Shown one piece after another: positions 25,996 through 39,600 of a stretch of 64,000 nt of DNA (positions are counted from its first letter, which is position 1; each line of letters opens with the position of its first letter). Under the pieces are notes generated by a model that was not told the DNA's origin, did not search any database, and saw only the letters and a program-made list of their open reading frames with translations. Location: the NCBI GenBank assembly GCA_024760905.1, contig CM045731.1, forward strand, positions 48,907,501-48,971,500, read 5' to 3'. The stretch comes from Plotosus lineatus. Its lineage: Eukaryota; Chordata; Actinopteri; Siluriformes; Plotosidae. A program made the translations under genes and the position numbers.

Positions 25996-27359
25996 CACAT
26001 ACATACATACATATATGCAGTGGTACCTTGACTTCAGAATGTCTTTTACAACAAATTTTTCGTAATACGGGCGTCGGGTCGACGAAAATCTGCCTCATCC
26101 AACGAGCAAAATTTTGATTTACGAGCTTTGCTGGGGAAATGGCCTATGGTGTAGGGAACAAAGTGAGAGCGCCACTGCCCCACTACTGTAGAGGATGCGC
26201 AATTACAGTTAATTCTAGTACAGTGTGGCAAAAAAGCATGTTCCCCAGGGTCATACGCGGCCCTCCGACATCACACCACTCCTCCCAAGGATGCATCTCC
26301 ATAATAGCCAATGGGAGGGAGCTGCATCTCCCTGACGAACAATGGATCGAAGGCACACGAAAAGCATCATGGGTATTATGGAGATGCAGCTCCATAATAG
26401 CCAATGGGATGGGGCTGCATCTCTGTGACGAAAAATGGGTCGAAGGCACATGAAAAGCATCATGGGTATTATGGAGATGAAGCTCAAGGCGATTTTATAT
26501 ATATATATTGTATATATTTATTGGGGTTTTTTTGTTGTTTTTTTTTTTCACAAAGTATATTTTTCAAATTATCAAGCAATAATGATGACACTGCTTCCTC
26601 CAGGGTGACCATGACAAACTGTGAATGTCCAGCATTTTTTAATATTATCTATACGGAATAATGTTTCTTAATCCATAAATAGTGAACCTGTCACACCATT
26701 CCATATAGTATATATTACTAGACACTAGATCTTGGGGGATATACAAATATTGTGTCAAAACACTACAAACATATTCAGACCATAGGCCATGAGTGCTATT
26801 TTAACATTTTGTTCTGCAGTTTGTTAATAAACACATTCATATTAGAGAAACTGTTTATTCAGGGTGTAATTGATCTCTCTGTGTCTTTGTAGTGTGTGAG
26901 GGTACAGATCCCACTAAAAGCAACAGACAGACAGTGGACTCCAGCAACATCGACAGTTTCATCAACTGTACTAAGATTCAGGGCAGCCTGCATTTTCTTG
27001 TTATGGGTATTAATGGGTAAGTTTCTTATACCTCCCCCAAGGAAGTTATCTTTTTCCCAGTGTTCCTTTGTCTGTTTATGAACAACTTTGTGAATTTTTT
27101 CAGGAAGGATGGAGAATGGGTTAAGGAACAAATTATTAGTTTTTAGTTTACCTCCTGATCATTTCATAGTCAATACCATGCAAAAAGTTCTGTTCCTACT
27201 ATAAATTGAGCACCAAAGTTGAAGCTTTGATCAAGGGAAAACAGGAGAGAGAGAGACTGTCTCTCCTTGGCAGAGGTTTGTGCTCTGAGCGCTTCTGATT
27301 TTAAATTCATTTTGATTATAATAAGCATCTGTGTTTTCATTAGAATTACTAGTATAACA

Positions 27360-27440
<81 letters not shown>

Positions 27441-28542
27441 CAGTGGAAATCTTTGAGATGCTTAACACAAAATCTATTTGTTGGACTTTTATATTTTTAT
27501 GTCTTAATGCCTTTATAAGCTGATAATCTTCCAAATACTGTAGTCAAAAACCAAAACTTTAATCACTCCTTCCTTAAGGAATTATTTTGAATGTAAAAAT
27601 TGTGCAGCGAAGAAGATGAAATATTTTTTAATTTGTTTGCCAAACTGCTTACTCCTCCTGGGATCACACTCATACCATATGGGCACCCACGCAAGCATGA
27701 GAACATACAAACTACACTTGAACTAGGATCTTCTCACTGTGAGATGGACATGCTAATCACTACGGAGGGTGAAATGTCCTAGCACTAGTATAGAAGTGGG
27801 TGGGGACTTGACAAACTTTTTTTTAAATATTATATTCACACAGCCAACAGTTATATATATCTTTTTCAGGGATGCCTATAACAATATTCCTCCACTAGAC
27901 CCAGAGAAACTCACAATCTTCAGTACAGTACGAGAAATAACAGGTAATAAGGCTTTGTTTATTAGTTCTGTAGTATAATAATCAATTTATAATTGTACCA
28001 TTAAATTATATGAAGAAGTACTGTATGATGTAACAAAATGAACTTCCTTTATTACTGTATTGTAGTTGGGTTTTCAGGCATTAGCCAGAATATTTCTCTA
28101 GAATTATATACCTTTAGACTAATAAGGTCACATTTTAGTATCATACAGCTTCTAATCCAAGTTCCAGACAAGTCTAGACTTCATTCATATATTTTTCATG
28201 GGAACGGTGCAACTTGTTGGTCCACTATTGCAGGTTTGAACATCATTATTCTAAGTTGATAATGCTTGAAACAAAATAGCAGACATTCACAGTTTATGAG
28301 GTCACTTGGACCAGGCGGGGTCATTTTTATTTTGCTTTGAAATGGAAAAATACTCAAAAATGTATCATTTTAATTTGTTTTTCTTGGGTTCCTGCATTAT
28401 AATTTATTAGATTAAAAGGAACTCTCTATAAAAGCTTATTTCACGAGGGTCTCTTCTTCTTATCAGGACGAAAGAGATGAAAGGAAAACACCTGACACTC
28501 TAGAATAACAAAAATGTTTACTGTAAAATAATTGGATTACAA

Positions 28543-28620
<78 letters not shown>

Positions 28621-31600
28621 AAACATATAGAATTGACCCTAGCTAGCTGTTCTGTTGCATGCTAATCTGATGTTAACTTTAAGCAGAGGGTATGGGGTCT
28701 CACTTCATCGGCGTATTTACCTCTCACGATGGTATCCACTCTTGGCAACAATTAACTGCAACGACTGTAGACCTGTTTCTCAGATCGAGTTGAAAAAGTA
28801 ATGTTTTTAGGTAAAAGCCTGATTAAAAAAAGGCTCAGATAATCCAGTCTGTCACGGTTAATTTATTAGTTTCCTAAACTCTGTAATGCCACTAGGGTAG
28901 CGGGGAGACTGGAGCCTATTTCAGGTAACACAGGGCAAAAGCAAGGAACATTCTGAACAGCTCACCAGTCCACTACAAAGTTAGACATACAAACACACTC
29001 CTGTGGTCAATTTGGAACAGCCAGTTAGCCTAATGTGCATGCCTTTGGACTGTGGAAGGAAACCAGATTACACGAAGGAAACCCATGCAAGCAGATGGAG
29101 ATGGAGAGAATGCAAAACCAGGACCATTTTGCTGTGAGACGATTGTGCTGAAGAAAAAAAAAAGCTCAGAAAATCTAATTTTAGTGTGTTTTTTATACTG
29201 AGGTTCCTGTGTTGCGTACACTAAAACAGTGATGTTTGTTAGGCTCAGTGGAATCAGTGAATTGAATCTGAATTAATCTCATCTTTTTTTTCTTTTTTTG
29301 TGAAATGTATGTAATTTTTTTCCCCACTCTAGGAATTCTGAATATTCAATCTTGGCCACCAGAGCTGAAGGATTTGTCAGTTTTCTCCAATCTTACCACT
29401 ATACGTGGAAGATCGCTTCACCTGTAAGTCTCTGTATTTCTGTTCATGTCTTTCCAACATCACCAGTTTTTTAAGTCTAACTGCCATTAATGTGTCTTCC
29501 CACTTACTAATGTTATTAAATTACATCTGTTATATGCTAGCAATGTCTTTGTCAGTGCATGAATCTCATCATTTTCCTTTTTTTTGTATTTATTTGTTTT
29601 GTTTTGTTTTGTTTTTGTGCTGCATACCTCTACCTCACCCCACCGTACCCCACCCCCCAACATTTCTCTAACTGTGTACCCACAACAGTACAAAGAGGTA
29701 CGTATCCAAGTGAACTGTAAACCTTAACTGCATGGCTTCCTAAGAAATCCTTCTTTCCTTATCACTTTCCTTCTGTCTCCTACACACTAGTGTCATTGTT
29801 CTGTTTGGATGTTTCATTATGACAGTACGTAGTGGGAAAATGCCGCTGAATGTTTTTAGTGGGTTATAAAATAGAGCTGATAAGATAACGGCGCATGTTG
29901 GGGTCTAAATCTGGACTTGTAGGCTTATAGAGATGTCATGGTTTTCGGGAACGTGCATCTCTCTACAGTATTTTGTTTTCCCCCTTCCTGGGTTAATTTC
30001 CTTTAAATCCTTTAAATCAATTGTTTATACTTTTCTAGACACTGTGATCAGTTGAAAATCCCACGTGTAATGTAGTCAGACCCATATTTATGTGTACACA
30101 TAGTACAAATAGTACCCTGGCACTGAGACATTCATGAAATGATAGCATGTTGAAAAGGAAATGTTTTCCAATGAAATCAGAGTCAAAATAAGATTGTGTC
30201 AATTGTTTGATACGGGATCGAGCCAAACAGCCGCAAATAACAAATAACTTTTCCCGATAATAACAAACATTAACAGCTTTGAAAAAGTCAGCATGTCTGC
30301 CTCACAGCAAGGAGGTCCTGGGTTTGATTAACAGACTTAGTGTGGACGTTTCTGTGTCGAGTTTATATGCTCTCCTTGTGCTTGTGAGGGTTTCCTCTGG
30401 GTACACGAGTTTCCTCATACAGTCCAAACACATGCACATAGGCTAACTGGCTCTTTCAAATTACCCCATGTGTGGTAGGTAGTCTGTTGGGCTTTTTACA
30501 CCCGAGCCTACTGGCTCATCAGATCGGTACTTATTCCCAGTTTCCGTAGTGTGAAGCAACCAGGAGTTCATCTCCTCCTGAATAGGACGCGAGTCCATCG
30601 CAGGTCGTCTTCCCAGTATATTTTTACTGGTAACCATTTATACTGCTGGGTGAAAAGAGGCACACTTGTGGTTAAGACCTTGCCCAGGGGTCTTAGCATA
30701 ATGGGGGGTCTAACTGGGATTCAAACACACAACCTCCTGACCATGAGCCCAGCACCCTAACCACTACACCACCAACCCCTCCATGTGTGAACTGAGAATG
30801 AATAGTTGCGTGTGTTTTGGCCATGTCTGTCTGTCAAGCTCTCCAAGGTGTACAGCCCCATGTGAAACTAATATGATTAAGTGGTTTGTCAATTGAGTGA
30901 CTGAGTGAGAGCGCTCTACTTTAATAATAATCTACTAGGGTTGCAGGGGGCTAGTAAGAAGAACATGCAAACTCCATATCGTAAGATTTACAAAATGTTG
31001 GCCCTTCTTGTTGTGTGGACATGCTCCATCTGTGTGACCCAGAATGGACATAATGTTAAACAAAATTAGCTTGTAATCAGATATCATCTGTCAGAATGTC
31101 CATGATGTCACATTTGCACCATCGTTAAAAAAAACTAAAAACTAGACAAGAAAATTAAGCCAAGAGAATAGAAGCAACTGAATGAATTTGTATGCACATG
31201 TTGAAGTCTGGCCACAAACCCATGGTGTATTCATTAAATGCTTTGTTGAAAGTCTATGCACATTTGAAGTGAAGGTCGGTACATCGAAACAAGATACTGC
31301 ACAATCGTAAATCAGACAAACCGATGAGGGTCAAGACCAGAAGGTTGTGTTATGAAACAACACACTCAGAGACAGAGCTTTGACTTAACGTGAGAAATGC
31401 ACAGTAAGCCTGTGCAATGAGAATAAAACAGCAGAGTCATTTGCCAAACAGCATAAGCTGGAGCCTATGTCAGCCGACACTGAGTGAAGGCAGGGTACAC
31501 CCTGAACATCTTGCCAGAAGCAGGGTCAACAAGCACACAAAAAAACACACTCACATTCACACCTAGAGACAAGTAGGGACAGCTGAGTCGACTAATTTAC

Positions 31601-34600
31601 ATGTCTTGGCACTGAGGACGCAAAATAAAGTACCCGCAGAAAAGTGCAAGGAGAACATATAGAAAAGCCAGAGCTCGGGACTCAAACCCATGGCCTTCTT
31701 GCTGCAAGGTGGATGTGCTACCCACTCTCTCACTGTGCTATAATAATACATAATACAATAATAGATAAAGGATACAAACTTTATAGATGGCGATTTCGAG
31801 GACGATTTAAGGTAATAACGTGTTTTTTTTTTTTGTTTTTTTTTTTTCCGGATCCTACCTATCCAATTTGCTGTCTGAATTTGGAGCAAAACTTCCTGAT
31901 TTGACACATTTTAGTTTCCAATGTTCATGCTGCCAAACAAGAGACAGCCGTTAATGTTTTTAGTTGCAAGACATGAGCAGAAGTTTAAATTAAGACAATG
32001 ATAAAATGTGTTGCTAATCACGGCTACTTTTATGTGGAGATAACAATATAAGAGCTTATTTGCTAAAGAGGTGGATATTCATTCCCTGATGTGGAAGGTA
32101 TTCTGTATTCTGGGACAGAGAGTGCTGTGAGGTGTGGTGGCTCCACCTCTGACTTCTTTTCGGTCGAGACCGGAGTGAGGCAGGGGTGTGTTCTGGCCCC
32201 CACTCTCTTCAGTACTGCAATGGACTGGATCATGGCGGCGGTATCGGGTGGCTCGGCTTGCGGTGTGTCGTTCAGTGAGGTTCAGATTACTAATCTGGAC
32301 TTTGCCGATGACGCAGTGATCTTCGCAGAAACGGTGGATGTCCTGACGGAGACTCTCTGTTCGTTGGGTGAGGAGGCGGAACCGCTTGGTTTGCGAGTCT
32401 CCTGGATCAAAACCAAGATCCAGACTTTCGGCGACCTCTTGGATGCTGCTGTTGACTCGATCGCTGTGGGTCGTGAAAGAGTAGAGATCATGGAGTCTTT
32501 CACTTACCTTGGCAGCGTGGTCCATCGTTCCACTGATTGTAGGGCCGAGATCAATCATCGACTTGGTCTAGCCTATGGGGCGATGAACTTGCTGGACAGG
32601 ACGGTGTGGCGGTCGAGGTATCTGAGCAGGCGGACGAAAGCCCGAGTCTTTCGCTCCCTTGTGCTCCCTGTCTTTCTCTACTCAAGTGAGACGTGGACGC
32701 TCACGGTTGAGCTTGGACAACGACTGTACTCCTTTGTTACGACTTCCCTTCGCCGCATCTTCGGATACCGCTGGTGGGACTTTGTTACCAACCAGAAGGT
32801 GCTCGGGGATGCGGGGATGGTAAGAGTAACCTGCTTGATCCGCGACCGTCAGCTGCGCTACTATGGGCACTTGGCACGTTTCCCGACTTCGGACCCAGCA
32901 CACCGGATCCTGTCCGTTCGGGATCCTACGGGCTGGAGCCGATTGCGGGGACGCAATTGCTGCCCTGCCGGGGGGTATGGGCCCTGCACAGGCCTGGTCG
33001 ATCACTAGGAGACGGCCAGATGAGTGGAGGCGGCTGGTGGACGCAGCGAAGTGCCGTCCCGGCGCATGCCCTCATACCTACCAGACCTGACCTGTGGAAG
33101 GTCAACGAGACTGTTCAGCGACATCCACTGAGTCTGAGACAAATAACTTGTTTAGTATATACTGCATGGGAACAGAAAAAAGCACTAAAGTTAGATTTTT
33201 AAAAAAAAATAATTTATTTTTACATTTTTCATTGATTCAATCATGATCCTGACTGAGTGATATTTATTCCATGTTTATCTTCTCTGCAATGGCCTGTACT
33301 TTGCCCTCGCCCAGAGTCAGCTGAGATGGGCGCCAGCCTCCCCGTGACCCTAACTAGGATTAAGCGGTTCAGAAAATCAGTGAATGAATGAATGTTTATC
33401 TTCTCTCTGTCATTATCTCATGTTGTTTTGCTGCAACAATTTCTACCCCTCAGCCCAATGGGCGTAAGGCACACGTGTTAAATTCAAGGCCCGCAGACCA
33501 AATCTGGCCTGTCAGCTCATTTTATGTGGCCCACAAGAGCTTTCAAAGAATACTATTATCATACATTCTTTGCATCAAGCATTACCATGAAACATAATCT
33601 ACTATCCTACCACTAGGTGGCGGCAACATTTTTTTTCAAGTAAACAGCTCGTCATTCATGACTCAAGATAGATTGCATGCTTGCTTGTTGTTAAGCACTG
33701 TCAGAAAATGCAAGTGAATAAACTAATCATGTCCCCATCCATATTCATGGTTGTCCTTTTAAATAGGTGTCCACTGATTATTTGGCTCTGGATTTAAATT
33801 TAGTGATTTGGCCCTCAGTGAAAACAAGTTTGACACCCTGGGCGAAAGTGGTATTACAGTATTTCGTCACACATGATGTATGTGTGTCTGTCCAAAGTTT
33901 AACTCAAAACACCATCATCAATATTTTTAGTGTGCATGTTGGGACAATTCATTTTTCATTGCAGTGCAATATCCGATATGGCCACCACAGCCATATATCC
34001 CGCTTAGTAACTGTAAAACGACATCAGCATTTTGGTATACGTTTTGGGGGTGGGCTACCTTTTATAATGTGATGCATGGGCTGAGATGGGCTGAGGAGTA
34101 TTATTTGCTCTGCATGGCTGCTGGCTCCATGTTCTGCTGTATGTTTTCTGATCTGTCTGAATGCCTCTCTTTTTCGGTTAGACCCTTCTCTCTGTTGGTG
34201 ATGAAGGTCGACTCTCTGACGTCTCTGGGTCTGCGTTCTCTGCGGGAGATCAGTGAGGGCAGTGTGTACCTTAGCAATAACACAAACCTGTGTTACCAGT
34301 ACACTGTGAAGTGGCAGAATATCTTCACTGGCAGCAAAATTAAGCAACGGCGAAACTTAAATGACATCAAATTCAACAAGCGTCAGAGCCAGTGTGGTAA
34401 AAATTTCCACATTTTGAAAGATTCTTCCTTCTGCTTGTATATACTTAGGCATGAACTGATTCATGCAATGTACTCAGGAACATTTTCTCCCTGTATGTGT
34501 GCGTGCTTGTGCATGCGTGTTTACAGAGTCCGAGGGGTATGTGTGTGATCAGCTTTGTTCGAACTTGGGCTGTTGGAGTTCAGGACCTGAACAGTGTCTT

Positions 34601-36595
34601 TCCTGCAGGAATCATAGTCGGGGTCATGTCTGTGTGGCCCAGTGCAACGTCTTTTCTGGGTTAGTGCTGTGGTAGGATGAAATGTGTCGATATATGAATA
34701 TACTGTACACTATGTTCATAGCATAGCCCTATTGAGTGCTTGATTCTGATCCTTATTACATCTTCTGCATTTTGGACCCTAAACCTCTGACGTATATTGT
34801 ATGTATTTGCAGTGAGCCACGGGAGTATGTGGGTCTGGCTGGAGAGTGTCGTGCCTGTCATCCTGAGTGTCAACCACAGGATGGGAGAGGAACATGCAGC
34901 GGAGAGGTATGGAGGAATAAGGTTTCATGTGGAGGCAGACAGGATTTTTAGATACACCAAGGATACATGATAATTATGACAACACTACAGTGCCACAGCC
35001 AAACCCAAATTTCTGTTTAAGGAAAAGGTTTAACGCGGTATAAACATCTCTGTATCAGTCCAGAGGATGCCATAGCGCAGAGACTATACAAGACTATCAT
35101 TTAAATACAACCCAACACAAAAACTAGACTGACACATGCTCCACTTATGTGTGTTTAAGTCAATATTGATACTTTCTTTATCTTCTACCACATCTGGTAT
35201 TCCTGAGCTAACCTTGCTGTTTTACTGAATTCCAAACAAAGCCCAACCTAGCCTCTTTGCCTCCCACAATCACCAAACAATTCAACTCCTGTCATTCAAC
35301 CTACTCTTTTTCGTCACCACTTAATCTTCTTAGGGTCACAGTGAGACTGGTACCAGTCTCAGCCAGCACTGGGCAAAGGCAGGATATACCCTAAACAGCT
35401 CAGTAGACCATTACAGGGCAGAACAAGCACGACCATTCACAATCAGCCCTAGGCTCAATTTGGAACAGCCACTTAACCTAATGGGCATGGCTTTGGACTG
35501 TGGGAGGAAACCGGAATCTGGAGAAAACCCACACAAGCACAGGGAGAACATGCAAAACCTGCACAGAAACGTATCAGCCCACGAATCAAACCCAGGACCT
35601 TCTTGTTGTGAGGCGGACATGCTAAACACTATGTCACTGCCACCCTATACAGATTTAACAGGAGTTCAACAGATCTAAACAGAATAAAACTCTCTCTCTC
35701 CCTCTCTCTCTCTCTCTTTTGACTTGCAGCATTGATTATTCGCCTTGGGTCTGTTTTCCCTGTAACCACTCCACACGTCATACACGTCATGATGATTTGA
35801 CAAATTTGTTGCTATATCCTTAACAACCATCATGGACTTTCCAAAATGAGTCACAAAACGACATTAGTGATATTCAGCAGCTCAGTGTTGAATACATACA
35901 GAAGTGTATTTACTCTTTGTCCCTTTTGTACAGGATGAAATATGACCTCCATTATTTTTCCATTTGATGTGGTGACCATAGTTCAGATTCCATACAGGCC
36001 GAAGCCTGTGGATTTCCACTGTTTAGATGAGCACTTAAATGTCAACACCCTGAACACCCTGCTCCCTGTGATTGCACTTGTGTTGTGTTGATATTGTTGT
36101 GTTGTTACCTGTTATGCTGTTCGCTCATGGTTGCATGTATGGAATGCACCATATATAAAAAAAGACAGGGAGGGAGAGAGCATTATATTTTATTACTTAT
36201 TAATATATTCAATTGATTATTTTGACTTCCTCGTGTTTTGATGGCAGATGCTTATTGTGGTCTTGGTATCACTGTCGAATCCTCTGGATGGGGTTCTATC
36301 CTTACCCATTATCATATAAATGTGACGGTAGGATATTTACTCAGAAAATGTTAACAATGTGATTTTAATATTCCACCCACGCTCTGAGTAAAGTCTTCAT
36401 CAAGCTTTAAAGACCTGCTAAACTGGATCTGCTACATCTTGGCTTCAATCTGTTTATTGCGTAATAATGCATCGCTAACACCAACAGGACTATGAATTTC
36501 AGTTTTAGTTGTTTGCACTGGTACAGGTGCTGACAGATTGAGCCGCTGAAAATGTTCCATGAACTAATCATACTTAACCCCACCCCATTTTTCTT

Positions 36596-36674
<79 letters not shown>

Positions 36675-39600
36675 CTTTCAGGGAGCAGATAAGTGTCAAG
36701 CATGCTTGAACCTAATGGATGGTCCTCACTGCGTGTCCTCCTGCCCTTATGGCATAATCGGAGAAAAGGGACAGATGATCTTTAAGTATGCAGATAATAC
36801 AGGGCACTGCCAGTCCTGCCACCCGAACTGCACAAGCGGGTAAGCTCGATATATATCCACGGTGCAGATCCACCATTGACTGCACGTGGAAAATAAGCAG
36901 TTAAGTTCCTCTATATAGTGAAGTTGCGAACTGCTCTAAAATATTACTTTTGCTTAGAGTTGTTGTGAGATCTTGTTCCATCTATCCCCAAAATTTGCAG
37001 GTGTTCAGCTCAGTTCATTTTCTGTAACCGCTTAATCCTAATTAGGGTCGTGAGGAGGCTGGCACCCAACCCGGCCAACTCCAGGCGTGGGCAGAGTACC
37101 TTGCAGCCTACTCTTGTTGAAAGTCAGCAATGGTTCTTTTACAGCCTCACACCATAGACAGTGAGAGACATGGTCTGGTTAGCTGCACTGGGGGTGACAG
37201 TGACAACATGTGGCGATTGGGGCTTGAACCCCCAACCCTAGGATCAGTAATTGAGCACCTATACCACTAGGCCACCACTGCCTATTTGCAGTTGTTTTCT
37301 TTTTTTTTTTTTTTTTTGGGGAGGGGCAGTGGTGGTCTAGTGGTATAGGGCGCTGGATCGCTGATTCAAAGGTTGGGGGTTCGAGTCTCCACAAGGTTGT
37401 CACTGTCCCCCCCAGTGCAGCTAACTGGGTTATCAAAGGTGGGCCATGTCTCTCACTGTCTATGGTGAGAGGCATGTAAAAGAACCATTGCTGACTTTCA
37501 ACAAGAGTAGCTGCAAAGTCGTCAGCGTGTTTCTGTCCCTTGCTAAAAAGGGTTGTGACAGGAAGGGCATCCGACGTAAAACCTCTGCCAAATCAAAGGT
37601 GCGTATCAGATGATTCGCTGTGGCGACTCCCGAGTAAAAGGGAAAAAGCTGAAAGGAAGACAGACTCATTTATTTTTTTGGCAAACCACTTAATTCTACT
37701 AGGGTCGGAGGGAGGCTGGAGTCTGTCTCAGCCAATTCCAGTCGATAGCATTCAATTTCACAATCAATACACACAACTCATTCACACTCACACCTAGGAC
37801 AATCTCTTTTCCTGTTAAAAAAAAAAAAACCTTGGGGTTCAAAAAAATAAAAATAAAGCACTCCTCAACTCTTGCATGTACCTCTAGGGGTGCTTTTTTT
37901 CACCCATCAATTTTTCTTCCTCTCCATAAGACGCTAGGGCGTGCGACATTTCCTTTTTAGTTGTTTTGTCATCACTCGTCGTCATAGCCTACCTCAACGA
38001 AATTATGCAAGATGTAGGTGACTTGATGACCCCAGCAAAGAATGCCAAAGTTTCTCACTGGATGCACTAACCATTACACCCCCTGATTGTCTGCTACTCA
38101 GTTGGAAACACCCGACTCTGTTTGCACCTTTGAAACAAGTGCTGATCCTCGAGGTTCACATACTTTTGCCATCGCGGGTATATTATCTTGGATCTCTTTT
38201 TTGGACTTGTGTGAAAATCTAATGATGTTTAAAAGTATAGAATATTTATGCAGGTTTTAGAAAAATTTTTAGAACATTACAAACTTTCTAGCACCACTAT
38301 CAGTCAACAATGTTTTGGGGGAAAATGTCCTAATACTTATGATTACAGTATGCTATGTGATTTTAATGGTGTAGTGGTTAGCACGTCCACCTCATAGCAA
38401 GAAGGCTTGGGTTCGATTCCTGGGTGTTTCTGTGTGGAGTTTGCATGTTTGCATGTTCTTCCCGTGCTTGCGTGGGTTTCCTCCGGGTATTCCGGTTTCC
38501 TGCCACAGTACAAAAACATGCACAGTAGATTAATTGGCTGTTCCAAATTTCCCATAGGTGTGAGTGAGTCCGTATGTGGTCTGGCGAACCATACGGTAGA
38601 TCGTTGTGATCATAGAGGTGACAATCCCTGTATGAGCATCATTCAAGCTTCAGGAATTGACGTCCATTCCTCGTGATTGGATGTAGGCGTAGACATGTGA
38701 TTCTAATACTATTAGCCTTTATATAAGGGTCTTTATAGGTCAAAACAGCCCGTAAACATTAAAGTGGTTCTAGCACGGCTGTTGTATGTACTCAGATCAG
38801 ATTTTTTTGTTTACCAAACAAGAAATAAATTACATCAATCATAATTTATCGCAACCAAATACTTTGTTCTCTAACCATAAATTGAAGTTTCACCTGAAGT
38901 ATTATTTACACATTAGCCATGGCGAAGCCCCTTTAATGTTAAAGGCTGTTGTGCTGTATTCAGCGACTAAACTCTACCCATCATGCCTTTCCTTGCATGC
39001 AGTGTACAATTTCCTACAACCTACTTAATGAAAATTAATTTTTAAAATTGTTAGGATTTATGTGGAATGTTTTTAAAGTTGCCAATTACATGTCCACCTT
39101 GCAGCAAGGTCCAGTTTCTGTGTGGAGTTTGCTTGTTCTCCCTGTGCTTGTGTGCGTTTCCTCCGGGTGCTCCGGTTTCTTCCCACAGTTCAAAGACATG
39201 CACAGCAGGCTAATTGGCTGTTTCAAATTGCCCCAAGGTGTGAGGTCGAATGGTTTTGTGTGTATTTGTGTGTTGCCCTGCAGTGGGCTGGCTAGCTGTT
39301 CAGGGTGTACTCAGTCTACACCCGGTGTTGGCTGAGATGGGCTCCAGCCTCCCTGTGACCCTAATTGGAGTAAGTGATTCGGCAAATGAGTTATTTTTAA
39401 GGGTTTTAAAATATTTTGCTGCATATTTTAATGAAAGATTATTAAATCAGGAAGACTAAACATTATGCTTAATCTCCACACCCTTTTACTGTTGAAACTG
39501 TTTTACTATCGAGTCCAGCGATGTTGTATAGTTTAGAAACAGTTGTGCTGAGGAAAAGACAGGAGGCAGAGCTGGAGGTAGCAGAGATGAAAATGTTGAG

